Shown: one piece after another, positions 42,274 to 51,957 of the stretch
How the letters are laid out: each line of letters begins with the position of its first letter
How positions within the stretch are numbered: position 1 is the stretch's first letter
From: CAVRAZ01 sp963719135
GTDB lineage: Bacteria > Pseudomonadota > Gammaproteobacteria > DSM-19610
Direction of reading: 5' to 3'
DNA length: 64,000 nt
Assembly (NCBI GenBank): GCA_963719135.1
Contig: CAVRAZ010000002.1
Coordinates: forward strand, 124,001 to 188,000
The notes under the pieces: model-generated
What the model was told of the DNA's origin: nothing
Seen by the model: only the letters and a program-made list of their open reading frames with translations
Databases searched by the model: none
Made by a program: the position numbers and the translations under genes

Positions 42274-44223
42274 CTAGCGGCCCGGCACGGTCGACCAGCG
42301 CAGCGTGGCACCGGGCTGGTCGACCGTCGTTTCCGGTTCGGCGCGTTGTACCTCCGGCAGCACGCCCAGATCGGCCGGTTCGCCATCCTGGAACTCGGCG
42401 CACTCCAGCCGCCGGTGCAGGCGGCGCTGGTCGTCCATCGACAACTGTCCGGTCGCACCGCGGAACTCCGCCGCGCCCGGGCGATTGAGCGTCTCCAGCC
42501 AGGGAATGACCCGGTAGGCATCGATGCCCAGCGCAAACAGGCGCTCGTAGTGCGCGGCGCGCGCACCCCACTTCTGGCGAATCAGTTCGTGCAGGTTCGA
42601 CCAGTCGGCGGCGTCGACCAGTGTCCAGGGCGTGTCGCAGAAGCGCACGCCGTTCAGATCCTGGTCGCGCGTGGGGTTCGGCACACCGTTGTAGACGTGC
42701 GACGTCGCGTAGACCGGCAGATCGCTGGCATGGAAGAAATTCAGTTGCGGACGGATCAGGCGTGCTTCGCGCGGAAACGCCACGACGAAAACCGCGTCCA
42801 CGTCCTGGCGCCGGCGCGGTTCGAATTCGACGTTCTTGCCGAGAAACCGCACCAGCGCGCGATAACGGTCGTTGCTTTGCGTCAGGTTGAGCGCATTCCT
42901 GATATAGCGCGAAAAATCGGTGGTCTGCGCGGGATACCGCTGCACGGTGACCAGCTCGCCACCGGTTTCCTTCCAGCGCCGTTCGAAGGCGGCCAGCACG
43001 CGCTCGCCCCAGTCGCCCTCGGGCACCAGCGCGATCATGCGCTGGTGGCCGTCGAAAAACGCCCGTTCCGCGGCCTGTTCGGCCTCGTCTTCCGGCGTCA
43101 GTCCGAACTGGTACAGCGGCTGGCCGATGCCGACCGGCTCGTCGATGTGGTTCAGCGCCAGCACCGGAACGTGCAATTGCACCGTATTGACCAGTTCGGC
43201 GATTGTTTCCTTGAGCAGCGGTCCGACGATCAGATCGGCGCCTTCGGTGATCGCCTGTTGATAAACCGTCTGGATCGGCTGGCCCAGGCCCGTGTCGTAG
43301 ATCCTGACCGGGTAGGCGTTCGCCGCGCTCTGCTGCTGCGCCAGCATGAAGCCGTCGCGGATCGCGGCGCCTTCGGTGGCGGCACGCCCGGACAGCGGCA
43401 GCAACAGGGCGATGCGCCCAGGGAGGCCGTGGGCTTCGGGCGCAGAGCGGCGCAGGTCCTCGATCAGGCGGCGGTTGGCGGGATGCGTGGGGAAACGTTG
43501 CTGCCACGCCTCGATGGTCGCATCCAGGCTGTCGGCGTTGAACTGGTTGGCGCGCACGTCGTAGGCCAGTTCGGCCCAGCCGCTCAGGGTATCGCTGCCC
43601 GCATGCTCGTGCAGCGTCTGCAATTCGGCGTCGGGTAGCGCCGACAGTTGATCCCAGATCTGCGCCTGGTTGGCTTCCTGGCGATCCGGGTTGGTGATCA
43701 GCCCGTCGGCCCACACCAGTTGTTCGAGCGCCTTGACCGGTTCGCCGTTCGCGCGGTGTGCGGCGGCGCGCAATTGGTAATAGACCAGGCCGCCGTCCGG
43801 CAGCAGGTCCGGCGTGCGCACCTGGTCGAGCCGTTGCAGGCATTGCTGCGGCTGGTTGTCGGCCAGCGCGATCTGCCCGCCCAGCAGCGTGAGGCGATCT
43901 TTCTGGACATCGGTCAGCAGCGCGCGGTCGATGCGCGGCGCCAACACGCGCACCTGGCCCCACAGCTTGCCGCGCGCCAGATATTCCGCCGCCGTCAGCC
44001 GCCGGCCCGCGGCCTCCGCGGGTGGCTGGCGGGCGGCGTCGTCCAGGTAGACCTGCGCCGCGCCGAGATAGTCCTGGCGCAGCACCAGATTCTCGGCCCT
44101 GGCCTGCAGCGGATCGCTGTAGGCCGTGCCTTGCGGGCGGGCGCCCGGCTGGCAGCCGCCGAGGATCGACAGAATCGACAGAATCAGCAACAGGAGGCTG
44201 CGTGGCTGGTATGCGCTGGTCAC
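42274..44223 (-). CDS. lpoA: Penicillin-binding protein activator LpoA
   Basis: The start is taken as GTG 44223 (VTSAYQPRSLLLLILSILSI), which gives a lipoprotein signal ending ILGGC and avoids overlapping the divergent rsmI gene; about 649 residues. The N-terminal TPR-like domain (residues about 30-270) is followed by a periplasmic-binding-protein-like domain (PGRIALLLPLSGRAATEGAA, EGADLIVGPLLKETIAELVN, VRFCDTPWTL). It is an outer-membrane lipoprotein that activates PBP1A for peptidoglycan synthesis. It is divergent from rsmI, as in enterobacteria. Confidence 0.9.
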   Translation of the reverse strand: MTSAYQPRSLLLLILSILSILGGCQPGARPQGTAYSDPLQARAENLVLRQDYLGAAQVYLDDAARQPPAEAAGRRLTAAEYLARGKLWGQVRVLAPRIDRALLTDVQKDRLTLLGGQIALADNQPQQCLQRLDQVRTPDLLPDGGLVYYQLRAAAHRANGEPVKALEQLVWADGLITNPDRQEANQAQIWDQLSALPDAELQTLHEHAGSDTLSGWAELAYDVRANQFNADSLDATIEAWQQRFPTHPANRRLIEDLRRSAPEAHGLPGRIALLLPLSGRAATEGAAIRDGFMLAQQQSAANAYPVRIYDTGLGQPIQTVYQQAITEGADLIVGPLLKETIAELVNTVQLHVPVLALNHIDEPVGIGQPLYQFGLTPEDEAEQAAERAFFDGHQRMIALVPEGDWGERVLAAFERRWKETGGELVTVQRYPAQTTDFSRYIRNALNLTQSNDRYRALVRFLGKNVEFEPRRRQDVDAVFVVAFPREARLIRPQLNFFHASDLPVYATSHVYNGVPNPTRDQDLNGVRFCDTPWTLVDAADWSNLHELIRQKWGARAAHYERLFALGIDAYRVIPWLETLNRPGAAEFRGATGQLSMDDQRRLHRRLECAEFQDGEPADLGVLPEVQRAEPETTVDQPGATLRWSTVPGR

Positions 44224-44333
44224 GGTCCCGGGAACGTCTCTACTGGTACAGCAGGCGCTATTGTAGCGACCGCGTGGACAAAGTTCATGTCCCGGTCTTT
44301 GCAACTTGCCGCGGGCCGGGCTAACGTAGGCCG

Positions 44334-45224
44334 ATGAACCCAACTGCCGGGACCCCCGCTTCGGAATCGACCCGCGTCGCCGGAACGTTGTACGTGGTGG
44401 CCACGCCGATCGGCAACCTCGAGGACATCACGCAGCGCGCTGCCCGGGTCCTGCAAAGCGTGGACCTGGTCGCCGCCGAGGACACCCGCCACAGCCTCAA
44501 ACTGTTGCAGGCCATCGGCGCCAGAACGCGCATGATCGCGCTGCACGAGCACAACGAGCGGGACGCGGTCGCCGAGCTGCTCGACAGGCTGCGCGCCGGG
44601 CAGTCGATCGCGCTGATCTCGGACGCCGGCACGCCGCTGATCAGCGACCCGGGTTTTCACCTGGTGCGCAGCGTGCGCGAAGCCGGCCTGGCGGTGGTGC
44701 CCGTGCCCGGTCCCAGTGCGCTGATCGGCGCGCTGTCGGTCGCCGGTCTGCCCACCGACCGGTTCCTGTTCGAAGGATTTCTGCCGGCCAAACGCGCCGC
44801 GCGGCGCACGCGCCTGCAGGCCCTGGCGGCGGTGACCTGCACGCTGGTGTTCTACGAATCCAGTCACCGGATACTCGAAAGCCTGACCGACATGGCCGAC
44901 TGTTTCGCGCCGGAACGTCCAGCGGTGATCGCACGCGAACTCACCAAGACCTTCGAGACCGTGCGCGGCGGCACGCTGGACGAACTGGTCGCGTGGATGC
45001 GCGCCGACGCCGATCAGCAGCGCGGCGAATTCGTCGTGCTGGTGCAGGGCAGGGCGGCGGGCGACCACACGGCGGTGTCGGCCGAGGCGGACGCGGCCTT
45101 GCGCGTCCTGCTGGAGGAATTGCCGGTCAAGACGGCGGCCAAGCTGGCCGCGCGCCTGACCGGCGTCAACAAGCGCCTGCTCTACGAGCACGCGCTGCGG
45201 ATCAGGGTCGATGGCGGGGGCTGA
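44334..45224 (+). CDS. rsmI: 16S rRNA (cytidine1402-2'-O)-methyltransferase RsmI
   Basis: This encodes 296 residues. The tetrapyrrole-methylase fold is shown by LYVVATPIGNLEDITQRA, VDLVAAEDTRHSLKLL, RMIALHEHNERDAV, ALISDAGTPLISDPGFHLV and VPGPSALIGALSVAGLPTDR. RsmI and RsmH modify C1402 of the ribosomal P-site. The C-terminal extension (KLAARLTGVNKRLLYEHALR) is the usual helical tail. Confidence 0.95.
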   Translation: MNPTAGTPASESTRVAGTLYVVATPIGNLEDITQRAARVLQSVDLVAAEDTRHSLKLLQAIGARTRMIALHEHNERDAVAELLDRLRAGQSIALISDAGTPLISDPGFHLVRSVREAGLAVVPVPGPSALIGALSVAGLPTDRFLFEGFLPAKRAARRTRLQALAAVTCTLVFYESSHRILESLTDMADCFAPERPAVIARELTKTFETVRGGTLDELVAWMRADADQQRGEFVVLVQGRAAGDHTAVSAEADAALRVLLEELPVKTAAKLAARLTGVNKRLLYEHALRIRVDGGG

Positions 45225-45236
45225 CCGCTGCGCCGC

Positions 45237-46313
45237 TCAGCGCTTTGCCCCGGCCTGTTCGTCGAGCGCCCACTGCACGTGTTCGCGCACCAGTTCCGAG
45301 GGGTGCGACCGGCGTGCACGCAAGGCGCCAACGTTGCGGGCATCCGGTGTGGCGTTGCCCAGCGCCACGGCGATGTTGCGCAGCCAGGCGATCCAGCCGA
45401 TCCGGCGTATCGCGCTGCCCTCGGTGTGTCGGAGGAAGTCGGCTTCGCTCCAGGCGAACAGATCGACCAGCGTCGCGTCGGCCAGTCCGTGGCGGGGCAG
45501 AAAATCGGTTTCGGGCGTGGCGGCGGCGAACCGGTTCCAGGGGCAGACGAGCTGGCAGTCGTCGCAGCCGTAGATGCGGTTGCCGATCGCTCTGCGGAAT
45601 TCGACCGGAATCGCGCCGCGCAGCTCGATGGTCAGGTACGAGATGCACCGGCGTGCGTCGAGCTGAAACGGCGCCACGATCGCCCCGGTCGGACAGCAAT
45701 CGATGCACGCGGCGCAGGTGCCGCAATGTGCGCGCGCCGGCGTGTCGACCGGCAGCGGCAGGTCGGTGTAGATTTCGCCGAGAAAGAACCAGCTTCCGGC
45801 CTTCTCGTTGATCAGATTGGTGTGCTTGCCGATCCAGCCGAGTCCGGCTTTTTCCGCCAGCGGTTTTTCCATGACCGGCGCGCTGTCGGTGAACACGCGA
45901 TAGCCGAAAGGCCCGATCCGCGCTTCGATGCGTCCGGCCAGCCGCTGCAGGCGCGCGCGCAGCACCTTGTGATAGTCGCGGCCCAGCGCGTAGCGCGAGA
46001 TGTAGGCGGCGTCCGGTTCCTGCAACAGGCTGTCGGCCCGGGCGCCGTCGGCCGGCCAGTAGTCCATGCGCGCCGATATCACGCGCAGCGTGCCCGGACG
46101 CAGCGCGGCCGGCCGCGCGCGCACTGTGCCGTGCCGGCGCATGTAGTGCATTTCGCCGTCGAAGCCGCGCGCGAGCCAGTCGAGCAGATCCCGTTCCTGT
46201 GCGTCGAGCAGCGTATCGGCGATGCCGGCCTGCTGAAAGCCCAGCGCGCGCGCCCAGCTTCGGATCTGTTCGGCCAGTTGGTCCGCCTGGCCGGCGTCGA
46301 GTGTCTGCCACAT
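45237..46313 (-). CDS. queG: Epoxyqueuosine reductase QueG
   Basis: This encodes 358 residues from ATG 46313 (MWQTLDAGQADQLAEQIRSW). It catalyses the last step of queuosine synthesis in tRNA, reducing epoxyqueuosine with cobalamin and Fe-S clusters. Two 4Fe-4S motifs are visible: CGTCAACIDCCPTGAI and CDDCQLVCPWNRF with Cys upstream (RRCISYL). The FMN-reductase-like part has PVMEKPLAEKAGLGWIGKHT. It is divergent from nnrDE, as commonly seen. Confidence 0.94.
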   Translation of the reverse strand: MWQTLDAGQADQLAEQIRSWARALGFQQAGIADTLLDAQERDLLDWLARGFDGEMHYMRRHGTVRARPAALRPGTLRVISARMDYWPADGARADSLLQEPDAAYISRYALGRDYHKVLRARLQRLAGRIEARIGPFGYRVFTDSAPVMEKPLAEKAGLGWIGKHTNLINEKAGSWFFLGEIYTDLPLPVDTPARAHCGTCAACIDCCPTGAIVAPFQLDARRCISYLTIELRGAIPVEFRRAIGNRIYGCDDCQLVCPWNRFAAATPETDFLPRHGLADATLVDLFAWSEADFLRHTEGSAIRRIGWIAWLRNIAVALGNATPDARNVGALRARRSHPSELVREHVQWALDEQAGAKR

Positions 46314-46387
46314 GGGTAAAGACTGGATTTCGCGGTTGGCTTCAAGGTATGTTGCAGCGGATTCCACCGACTGTCCATCGCGCGCCC

Positions 46388-47875
46388 ATGCTTTCCGACT
46401 CCGACCCGATGCTCTATACGGCCGCCGACGTGCGGGCGCTGGACCGTCTGGCGATCGACACCCTGCCGATTGCCGGCCATGACCTGATGCAGCGCGCCGG
46501 GCAGGCGCTGTTCGATGGCATCGAGTGCTGCTGGCGCGACGCGGCGAAGCTGGCGGTGGTGTGCGGGGCGGGTAACAATGCCGGCGACGGGTACGTCGTG
46601 GCGAAGCTGCTCGCCGAAAAGGGCCGCCAGGTCGAAGTATTGTGGCTGTGTGCGCCGGAAAAGCTCGCCGGTGACGCCGGCCGCGCGGCGCGCGATTTTC
46701 TCGCTGCGGGCGGTCGCGCCGTGCCGTTCGAACCCGCGTGCCTGGCCGGCGCCGACCTGGTTGTCGACGCATTGCTCGGCACCGGGCTGACGCGTGCCGT
46801 CGAAGGCGACTGGCGTGCGGCGATCGAGGCGATCAACGCCGCGTCCGTTCCCGTGCTGAGCGTGGACATTCCCAGCGGCCTGGACGCCGACACCGGAGCC
46901 GTGCGCGGCGTTGCGGTGCGCGCGGTACGCACGCTCACGTTCATCGGGCGCAAGCGCGGGCTGTACACGGGCGCGGGACCGGCGTATGCCGGCAACGTCG
47001 ATTTCCACGCGCTGGCGGTACCGGAAAGCATCTATGAAAAAGTGCCGGCGCGGGCGCGCCTGCTGCAGGCCGAGCGCCTGCCGTTTCCCCGCAGCCGCCG
47101 CCGGCGCGACAGCCACAAGGGCGATTTCGGTCACGTGCTGATCATCGGCGGCGACCGTGGCATGGCCGGCGCCGCCCGACTGGCGGCGGAAGCGGCCGCG
47201 CGCGTCGGCGCCGGCCTCGTATCGGTCGCCACCCGCGAAGACAATGTCGCGCGGATCGGCGCCGCGCGCGCCGAACTCATGGTGCACGGCGCCGAGTCAA
47301 TGCCCAGCCTGGCCGCGCTCATCGCGCGCGCGACCCTGATCGTGGTCGGCCCCGGTCTGGGCCGCGGACTCTGGGGACGCCAGGGGCTGGCGGCGGCGCT
47401 GGACTCGCGCCTGCCGCTGGTCGTCGATGCTGACGCGCTCAACCTGCTGGCCGCGGAGCCGGTTACGCGCGGCCACTGGGTTCTGACGCCGCACCCCGGC
47501 GAAGCGGCGCGGCTGCTCGGAAGCGACAGCCGGGCGGTGCAGGCCGACCGCTTCGGCGCGGTCGAAGCCCTCGCCGAACGCCACCAGGCGGTCGTCGTAC
47601 TCAAGGGCGCCGGCACGCTGATCGCCGCGCCCGGCGCGCCGATCGAACTGTGTCCGTACGGCAACCCGGGCATGGCCAGCGGGGGCATGGGGGACGTGCT
47701 GTCCGGCGTCATCGGCGGCCTGCTCGCGCAGGGGCTCGATGCGGCCGATGCGGCGCGCACCGGCGTCTGCGTGCACGCGCTGGCGGCCGACCGGGCCGCG
47801 CGCGCCGGCGAACGCGGCCTGCTGGCCGGGGACGTCATCGCCGAGCTGCGCGGCGTGGTCAATGGCCTCGGTTGA
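46388..47875 (+). CDS. nnr: Bifunctional NAD(P)HX epimerase/dehydratase
   Basis: This encodes 495 residues from ATG 46388 (MLSDSDPMLYTAADVRALDR). The N-terminal YjeF_N epimerase domain (to about 215) has VVCGAGNNAGDGYVVAKLLA and SVDIPSGLDADTG. The C-terminal dehydratase domain (about 235-490) has KGDFGHVLIIGGDRGMAGAA, VVGPGLGRGLWG, WVLTPHPGEAARLLG and NPGMASGGMGDVLSGVIGGL. It repairs hydrated nicotinamide cofactors. Its 3' end overlaps tsaE by 14 bp. Confidence 0.95.
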   Translation: MLSDSDPMLYTAADVRALDRLAIDTLPIAGHDLMQRAGQALFDGIECCWRDAAKLAVVCGAGNNAGDGYVVAKLLAEKGRQVEVLWLCAPEKLAGDAGRAARDFLAAGGRAVPFEPACLAGADLVVDALLGTGLTRAVEGDWRAAIEAINAASVPVLSVDIPSGLDADTGAVRGVAVRAVRTLTFIGRKRGLYTGAGPAYAGNVDFHALAVPESIYEKVPARARLLQAERLPFPRSRRRRDSHKGDFGHVLIIGGDRGMAGAARLAAEAAARVGAGLVSVATREDNVARIGAARAELMVHGAESMPSLAALIARATLIVVGPGLGRGLWGRQGLAAALDSRLPLVVDADALNLLAAEPVTRGHWVLTPHPGEAARLLGSDSRAVQADRFGAVEALAERHQAVVVLKGAGTLIAAPGAPIELCPYGNPGMASGGMGDVLSGVIGGLLAQGLDAADAARTGVCVHALAADRAARAGERGLLAGDVIAELRGVVNGLG

Positions 47876-48316
47876 GCGGCGCCTGCCCGACCCGGAGGCC
47901 ACCGAGCGACTGGGAAGACAGCTTGCCGCGGTACTGCCGGCCGGCGGCGTCGTCTTTCTGCAAGGCGACCTCGGCGCCGGCAAGACGTCGGTGGCACGCG
48001 GTATTCTGCGCGGCCTCGGTGTCGAGGGGCCGGTCAAGAGCCCGACCTACACGCTGATCGAGTCCTACGCCGTGGGGCAGGGGCGGTGGGTCCATCACCT
48101 GGATCTGTACCGGCTGGCGGATGCGGGGGAACTCGAATGGCTCGGGCTGCGCGACCTGTTTACGGAGCGGAGTCTGGTCCTGATCGAGTGGCCCGAGAGG
48201 GGGAGGGCGCGCTGCCGGCGCCGGACCTGACGCTGTCACTGGCATTCGACGACGGCGGGCGCCTCGCTACGCTGTCTGCGTGCGATTGGGAATTGCTAAA
48301 TAAGTTAAAGACTTAA
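47862..48316 (+). CDS. tsaE: tRNA threonylcarbamoyladenosine ATPase TsaE, apparent frameshift
   Basis: From ATG 47862 (MASVERRLPDPEATERLGRQ) the frame runs through FLQGDLGAGKTSVARGIL (Walker A), KSPTYTLIESY, HHLDLYRLADAGELEWLGL and LVLIEWPERG. A shift then yields a premature end at 48230. Adding one G to the GGGGG run at about 48193-48197 restores the expected tail (EGALPAPDLTLSLAF...) to a stop at 48316, about 151 residues. TsaE works with TsaB and TsaD to make t6A in tRNA and is normally essential. A homopolymer undercall is therefore the likeliest explanation. Confidence 0.85.
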
Positions 48317-48458
48317 GGTTATTGGCCCGGATCCTGATCTATAGTCATTTGCTAATAAAGCGCTCTATCTCGATAACAAATAAGCGCTTTTGTTGATTCC
48401 TCGCTGAGAATGCGCTATAGATAGCACGGCTAACAAACGAATTTTAGGGAGAAAATCA
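48317..48458. promoter_or_regulatory. AT-rich amiC upstream region with hairpin
   Basis: The 140 bp is AT-rich. AAAGCGCT (about 48358-48364) pairs with AGCGCTTT (about 48383-48390), followed by TGTTG; it may end the nnr-tsaE transcript. The GGGAG ribosome site of amiC is at about 48447. Confidence 0.4.
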
Positions 48459-49778
48459 GTGCGCCGCCTGCTCTTGTTTTTCCTGATTACTTTCACCTCA
48501 ATCAGTTATGCAGACAAGGCGGTGCAGGATCTGCTGGGCGTGCGGCTGTGGGCCGCGCCGACCAGCACCCGCCTGGTGTTCAACGTCAGCGGTCCGCTCG
48601 AGCACAAGCTGTTCAGCCTGCACAAGCCGGAGCGGCTGGTGATCGACCTGTCCGGCGCCCGCATGAGCGCCGGCGTGCGCGCCGCGCTGCCTTCGGGCGG
48701 CGTCGTCAAGCAGGTGCGCAGTGCGCCCCGCAACGGCAAGGATCTGCGGGTCGTTCTGGACCTGGCGCAGGCGGTCAAGGCCAAGAGCTTTCTGCTTCAG
48801 CCCAACAGCCAGTACGGTCACCGCCTGGTCATCGATCTTGACGACACGGCGGTCGCCGCGACCGCGGCGCCGGTCAAGCAGGTCAAGGCCGATGCGGCGC
48901 CGCGCGATCTGGTGATCGTCATCGACCCCGGACACGGTGGCGACGACCCGGGCGCGAAAGGCCGGCACGGCACCCAGGAAAAGGACGTGGTGCTGAGCAT
49001 CGCCCGGCGCCTGGCCGATCTGGTTGCGAAGCAGCCCGGCATGCGGCCGGTGCTGACGCGCAAGAGCGACTATTACCTGGGCCTGCGCAAGCGCATGGAC
49101 GTGGCGCGCGAAAACAACGCCGACATGTTCATTTCCATCCACGCCGACGCGTTCCAGGACCGCTCGGTGCAGGGCTCGTCGGTCTACACCCTGTCGCGGC
49201 GCGGCGCCTCGTCCGAAATGGCACGCTGGCTGGCCGCGCGTGAGAATGCGTCCGACCTGGTCGGCGGCGTCAGCCTGGACGACAAGGACGAATTGCTGGC
49301 CGAAGTGCTGCTGGACCTGTCGCAGTCCGCGACCATGGAGTCCAGCGCGCAGGCGGCCGGGTATGTGCTGAAGGAACTGAAGGGGCTTTCCAAGGTGCAC
49401 AAGAACCACGTCCAGCAGGCGGGTTTCGTGGTGCTCAAGTCGCCGGACATTCCGTCCATGCTGGTCGAAACGGCGTTCATCACCAACCCGGTCGAGGAGA
49501 AACGCCTGCGGTCGCCGGACCATCAGCAGAAGATCGCCGAGTCGATCATGCGCGGCATCAAGGCGTATTTCGCGGCGAACGCGCCGGTGGGCACGCTCAT
49601 GGCGACCAACAACGCGGCGCGCGAATATCGCGAATATGTGGTCAAGCGCGGCGACACGCTGAGCGAACTGGCCCAGCGCTACGGCGTGAGCATGAGCGCC
49701 ATCCGCACCGCCAACGGCCTCAGCGACGACCGCCTGCTGGTCGGCAAGACGCTGACGATTCCGTCGGACGAGAGTTAG
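48459..49778 (+). CDS. amiC: N-acetylmuramoyl-L-alanine amidase with AMIN and LysM domains
   Basis: This encodes 439 residues from GTG 48459 with a signal peptide (MRRLLLFFLITFTSISYA). The AMIN domain (about 25-130) targets the septum. The amidase_3 domain (about 148-370) has the zinc ligands in VIDPGHGGDDPGAKGRHGTQEKD (His, Glu) and FISIHADAF (His), plus MLVETAFITNP with the catalytic Glu. A C-terminal LysM (about 392-437, YVVKRGDTLSELAQRYGVSM) binds glycan. It splits daughter-cell peptidoglycan. LysM is found in AmiB-like members, so the symbol could equally be amiB. Confidence 0.93.
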   Translation: MRRLLLFFLITFTSISYADKAVQDLLGVRLWAAPTSTRLVFNVSGPLEHKLFSLHKPERLVIDLSGARMSAGVRAALPSGGVVKQVRSAPRNGKDLRVVLDLAQAVKAKSFLLQPNSQYGHRLVIDLDDTAVAATAAPVKQVKADAAPRDLVIVIDPGHGGDDPGAKGRHGTQEKDVVLSIARRLADLVAKQPGMRPVLTRKSDYYLGLRKRMDVARENNADMFISIHADAFQDRSVQGSSVYTLSRRGASSEMARWLAARENASDLVGGVSLDDKDELLAEVLLDLSQSATMESSAQAAGYVLKELKGLSKVHKNHVQQAGFVVLKSPDIPSMLVETAFITNPVEEKRLRSPDHQQKIAESIMRGIKAYFAANAPVGTLMATNNAAREYREYVVKRGDTLSELAQRYGVSMSAIRTANGLSDDRLLVGKTLTIPSDES

Positions 49779-49794
49779 TGGTACGGCTTCCGGC

Positions 49795-50020
49795 CAACCG
49801 CGCAGGATGTCAGGGACGCGAGGGGAAAACCCCGTTTACCGCAAAGGCGCGCTAAGGCGCGCAAAGGCCGCAGTCCCGTTTACCCTCAAGCCAACCCCCG
49901 TTCGAGCAATGCCGCGACAGTTGGGAAAACGGGCGCCCGGTTTACGAGACGCCAGGCCGACGAAGTTAAGATAGCCTTCGCGCGCCTTAGCGCGCCTTTG
50001 CGGTGGGAACGGGTTTGTTC
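49795..50020. repeat. Mosaic intergenic repeat pair F
   Basis: The left part (49795-49868) and right part (49975-50020) contain a 28-bp inverted repeat, ACCGCAAAGGCGCGCTAAGG and on at 49838-49868 and its complement at 49975-50004. The flanks ACGCGAGGGGAAAACCCCG echo other mosaic copies. It fills most of the gap between amiC and mutL; no gene is seen in 49779-50151. Confidence 0.8.
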
Positions 50021-50151
50021 CCGGACATCCGTCGCGATCGATCAGCGGCAGACCCAGCCGCACTGTCTCAAGCCACGACAGCCGCCGATTGGTGTAAGAT
50101 GCGCCCATCCCGCCCCTCGCGACGGCGCTCCGCCGTCAATCCGACATTCGC

Positions 50152-51954
50152 ATGAACCGCATCCAGCCGCTCGAAACCCGTCTGATCAGCCAGATCGCCG
50201 CCGGCGAGGTCATCGAGCGGCCGGCGTCGGTGGTCAAGGAACTGCTGGAGAACAGCCTCGACGCCGGCGCCGCCCGCATCGAGATCGACATCGAGGAGGG
50301 CGGCAAGCGCCTGATCCGCGTGCGCGACGACGGCGAGGGCATTCACCGCGACGACCTGGCGCTGGCGCTGGCGCGCCACGCGACCAGCAAGATCGCGACG
50401 TTGGACGATCTCGAAGCGGTCGCCAGCCTCGGATTTCGCGGCGAGGCGCTGCCGAGCATCGCCTCGGTGTCGCGGCTGCTGTTGCAGTCGCGTACCGACG
50501 CGGACGACCGCGGCTGGGCGGTGCGCGGCGACGGCAGCGAGCGCATCGATGCGCCGGTGCCGGTCGCGCAGGCGCGCGGGACCACGGTCGAGGTGCGTGA
50601 CCTGTTTTTCAACGTGCCGGCGCGGCGCAAGTTCCTGCGCGCCGACGCGACCGAATACAAGCACATCGAAGGCGTGGTGCAGCGCATCGCCTTGAGCCGG
50701 CCGCAGGCGGCGATCACGCTGCGCCACAACCAGCGGGCGCAACTGCAACTGCCGGGCGGCGATCTGTTCGAGGCGCGCGCGCGGCGCGTGCAGGCGGTGT
50801 GCGGCGAACCCTTCATGGAACAGGCGCTGCATTTCGATCTGAGCGCCGCCGATCTGCGCCTGTACGGCTGGATTGCGTTGCCGACCTTTTCGCGCGCGCA
50901 GCCCGACCTGCAATATGTGTTCGTCAACGGCCGCATGGTGCGCGACAAACTGATCGGTCACGCGGTGCGCCAGGCCTATCAGGACGTGCTCTACCACGGC
51001 CGGCATCCGGCGTTCGTGCTGTATCTCGACATCGATCCGCGCGCGGTCGATGTCAACGCGCATCCGGCCAAGCACGAGGTGCGGTTTCGCGACAGCCGCC
51101 TCGTGCACGATTTCCTGTTTCATACGCTTCACAAGGTGCTGGCCAACGTCAGGCCCGGACACCGAAACCGGCGCCGCACCGGTGCCGCCGCGCACACCGT
51201 CACCGGAACATCGGCCGACGCCGCTGGGCCCTGCTTACGCCGCCCAGCGTTCGATGCCGCTGGGCGTCGGCGAACAGATCGCAGCCTACGCGCGCCTGCA
51301 TCCCGACGGTTGCACCGGGCGTGCAGGAACCCGGCGGCGGAAACGACAGTCGGATGCAGGCGAAAGCTTCCGCCGCTGGGCTTCGCGCTGGCGCAACTGA
51401 AGGGGATCTATATCCTCGCCGAGAATGCCAGGGGGCTTGTGCTGGTCGACATGCACGCGGCACACGAACGCATCACCTACGAACATCTGAAGCGAAGCCA
51501 CGCCGGCGGCGAGGGCATCCGCTCGCAACCGCTGCTGGTGCCGCTGACGCTCGCGGTCAGCCAGCGCGAGGCGGGGCTGGCCGAGCAGTTCCAGTCCTGG
51601 TTCGCCACGCTCGGTTTCGAGGTCGACCGGCTCGGACCCGAACGGCTGGTGGTGCGCCAGGTGCCGGCGCTGCTCGCCGACGCCGACATCGGCGCGCTGC
51701 TGCGCGACGTGCTGTCGGATCTGGAAACGCACGGCCGCACCGAGCGCATTCAAGCGGCCATCGACGGCCTGCTGTCGACCATGGCCTGCCACGGTTCGGT
51801 GCGCGCCAACCGCCGTCTGACCGTTGCGGAAATGAACGCGCTGCTGCGCGACATGGAGCGCACCGAGCGCAGCGGCCAGTGCAACCACGGCAGACCGACC
51901 TGGGTGCAGTTGGGCACCGAAGAACTGGACCGGTTTTTCCTGCGGGGCCGCTGA
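50152..51954 (+). CDS. mutL: DNA mismatch repair protein MutL, linker out of frame
   Basis: A 600-codon frame is open throughout. The N-terminal GHKL ATPase is clear: LISQIAAGEVIERPASVVKE (Glu/Asn), ARIEIDIEEGGKRLIRVRDD, GFRGEALPSIASVSR and the HPAKHEVRFRD core. The C-terminal dimerisation domain (GIYILAENARGLVLVDMHAA to the end) is also clear. Between about 51160 and 51385 the translation changes character. The expected linker (RSMPLGVGEQIAAYARLHP) appears in a different frame, and VQEPGGGNDSRMQ in the third. Three single-base indels that cancel out explain this. The protein may be functional either way because the linker is variable. It scans and signals mismatch repair with MutS. Confidence 0.9.
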   Translation: MNRIQPLETRLISQIAAGEVIERPASVVKELLENSLDAGAARIEIDIEEGGKRLIRVRDDGEGIHRDDLALALARHATSKIATLDDLEAVASLGFRGEALPSIASVSRLLLQSRTDADDRGWAVRGDGSERIDAPVPVAQARGTTVEVRDLFFNVPARRKFLRADATEYKHIEGVVQRIALSRPQAAITLRHNQRAQLQLPGGDLFEARARRVQAVCGEPFMEQALHFDLSAADLRLYGWIALPTFSRAQPDLQYVFVNGRMVRDKLIGHAVRQAYQDVLYHGRHPAFVLYLDIDPRAVDVNAHPAKHEVRFRDSRLVHDFLFHTLHKVLANVRPGHRNRRRTGAAAHTVTGTSADAAGPCLRRPAFDAAGRRRTDRSLRAPASRRLHRACRNPAAETTVGCRRKLPPLGFALAQLKGIYILAENARGLVLVDMHAAHERITYEHLKRSHAGGEGIRSQPLLVPLTLAVSQREAGLAEQFQSWFATLGFEVDRLGPERLVVRQVPALLADADIGALLRDVLSDLETHGRTERIQAAIDGLLSTMACHGSVRANRRLTVAEMNALLRDMERTERSGQCNHGRPTWVQLGTEELDRFFLRGR

Positions 51955-51957
51955 GCG

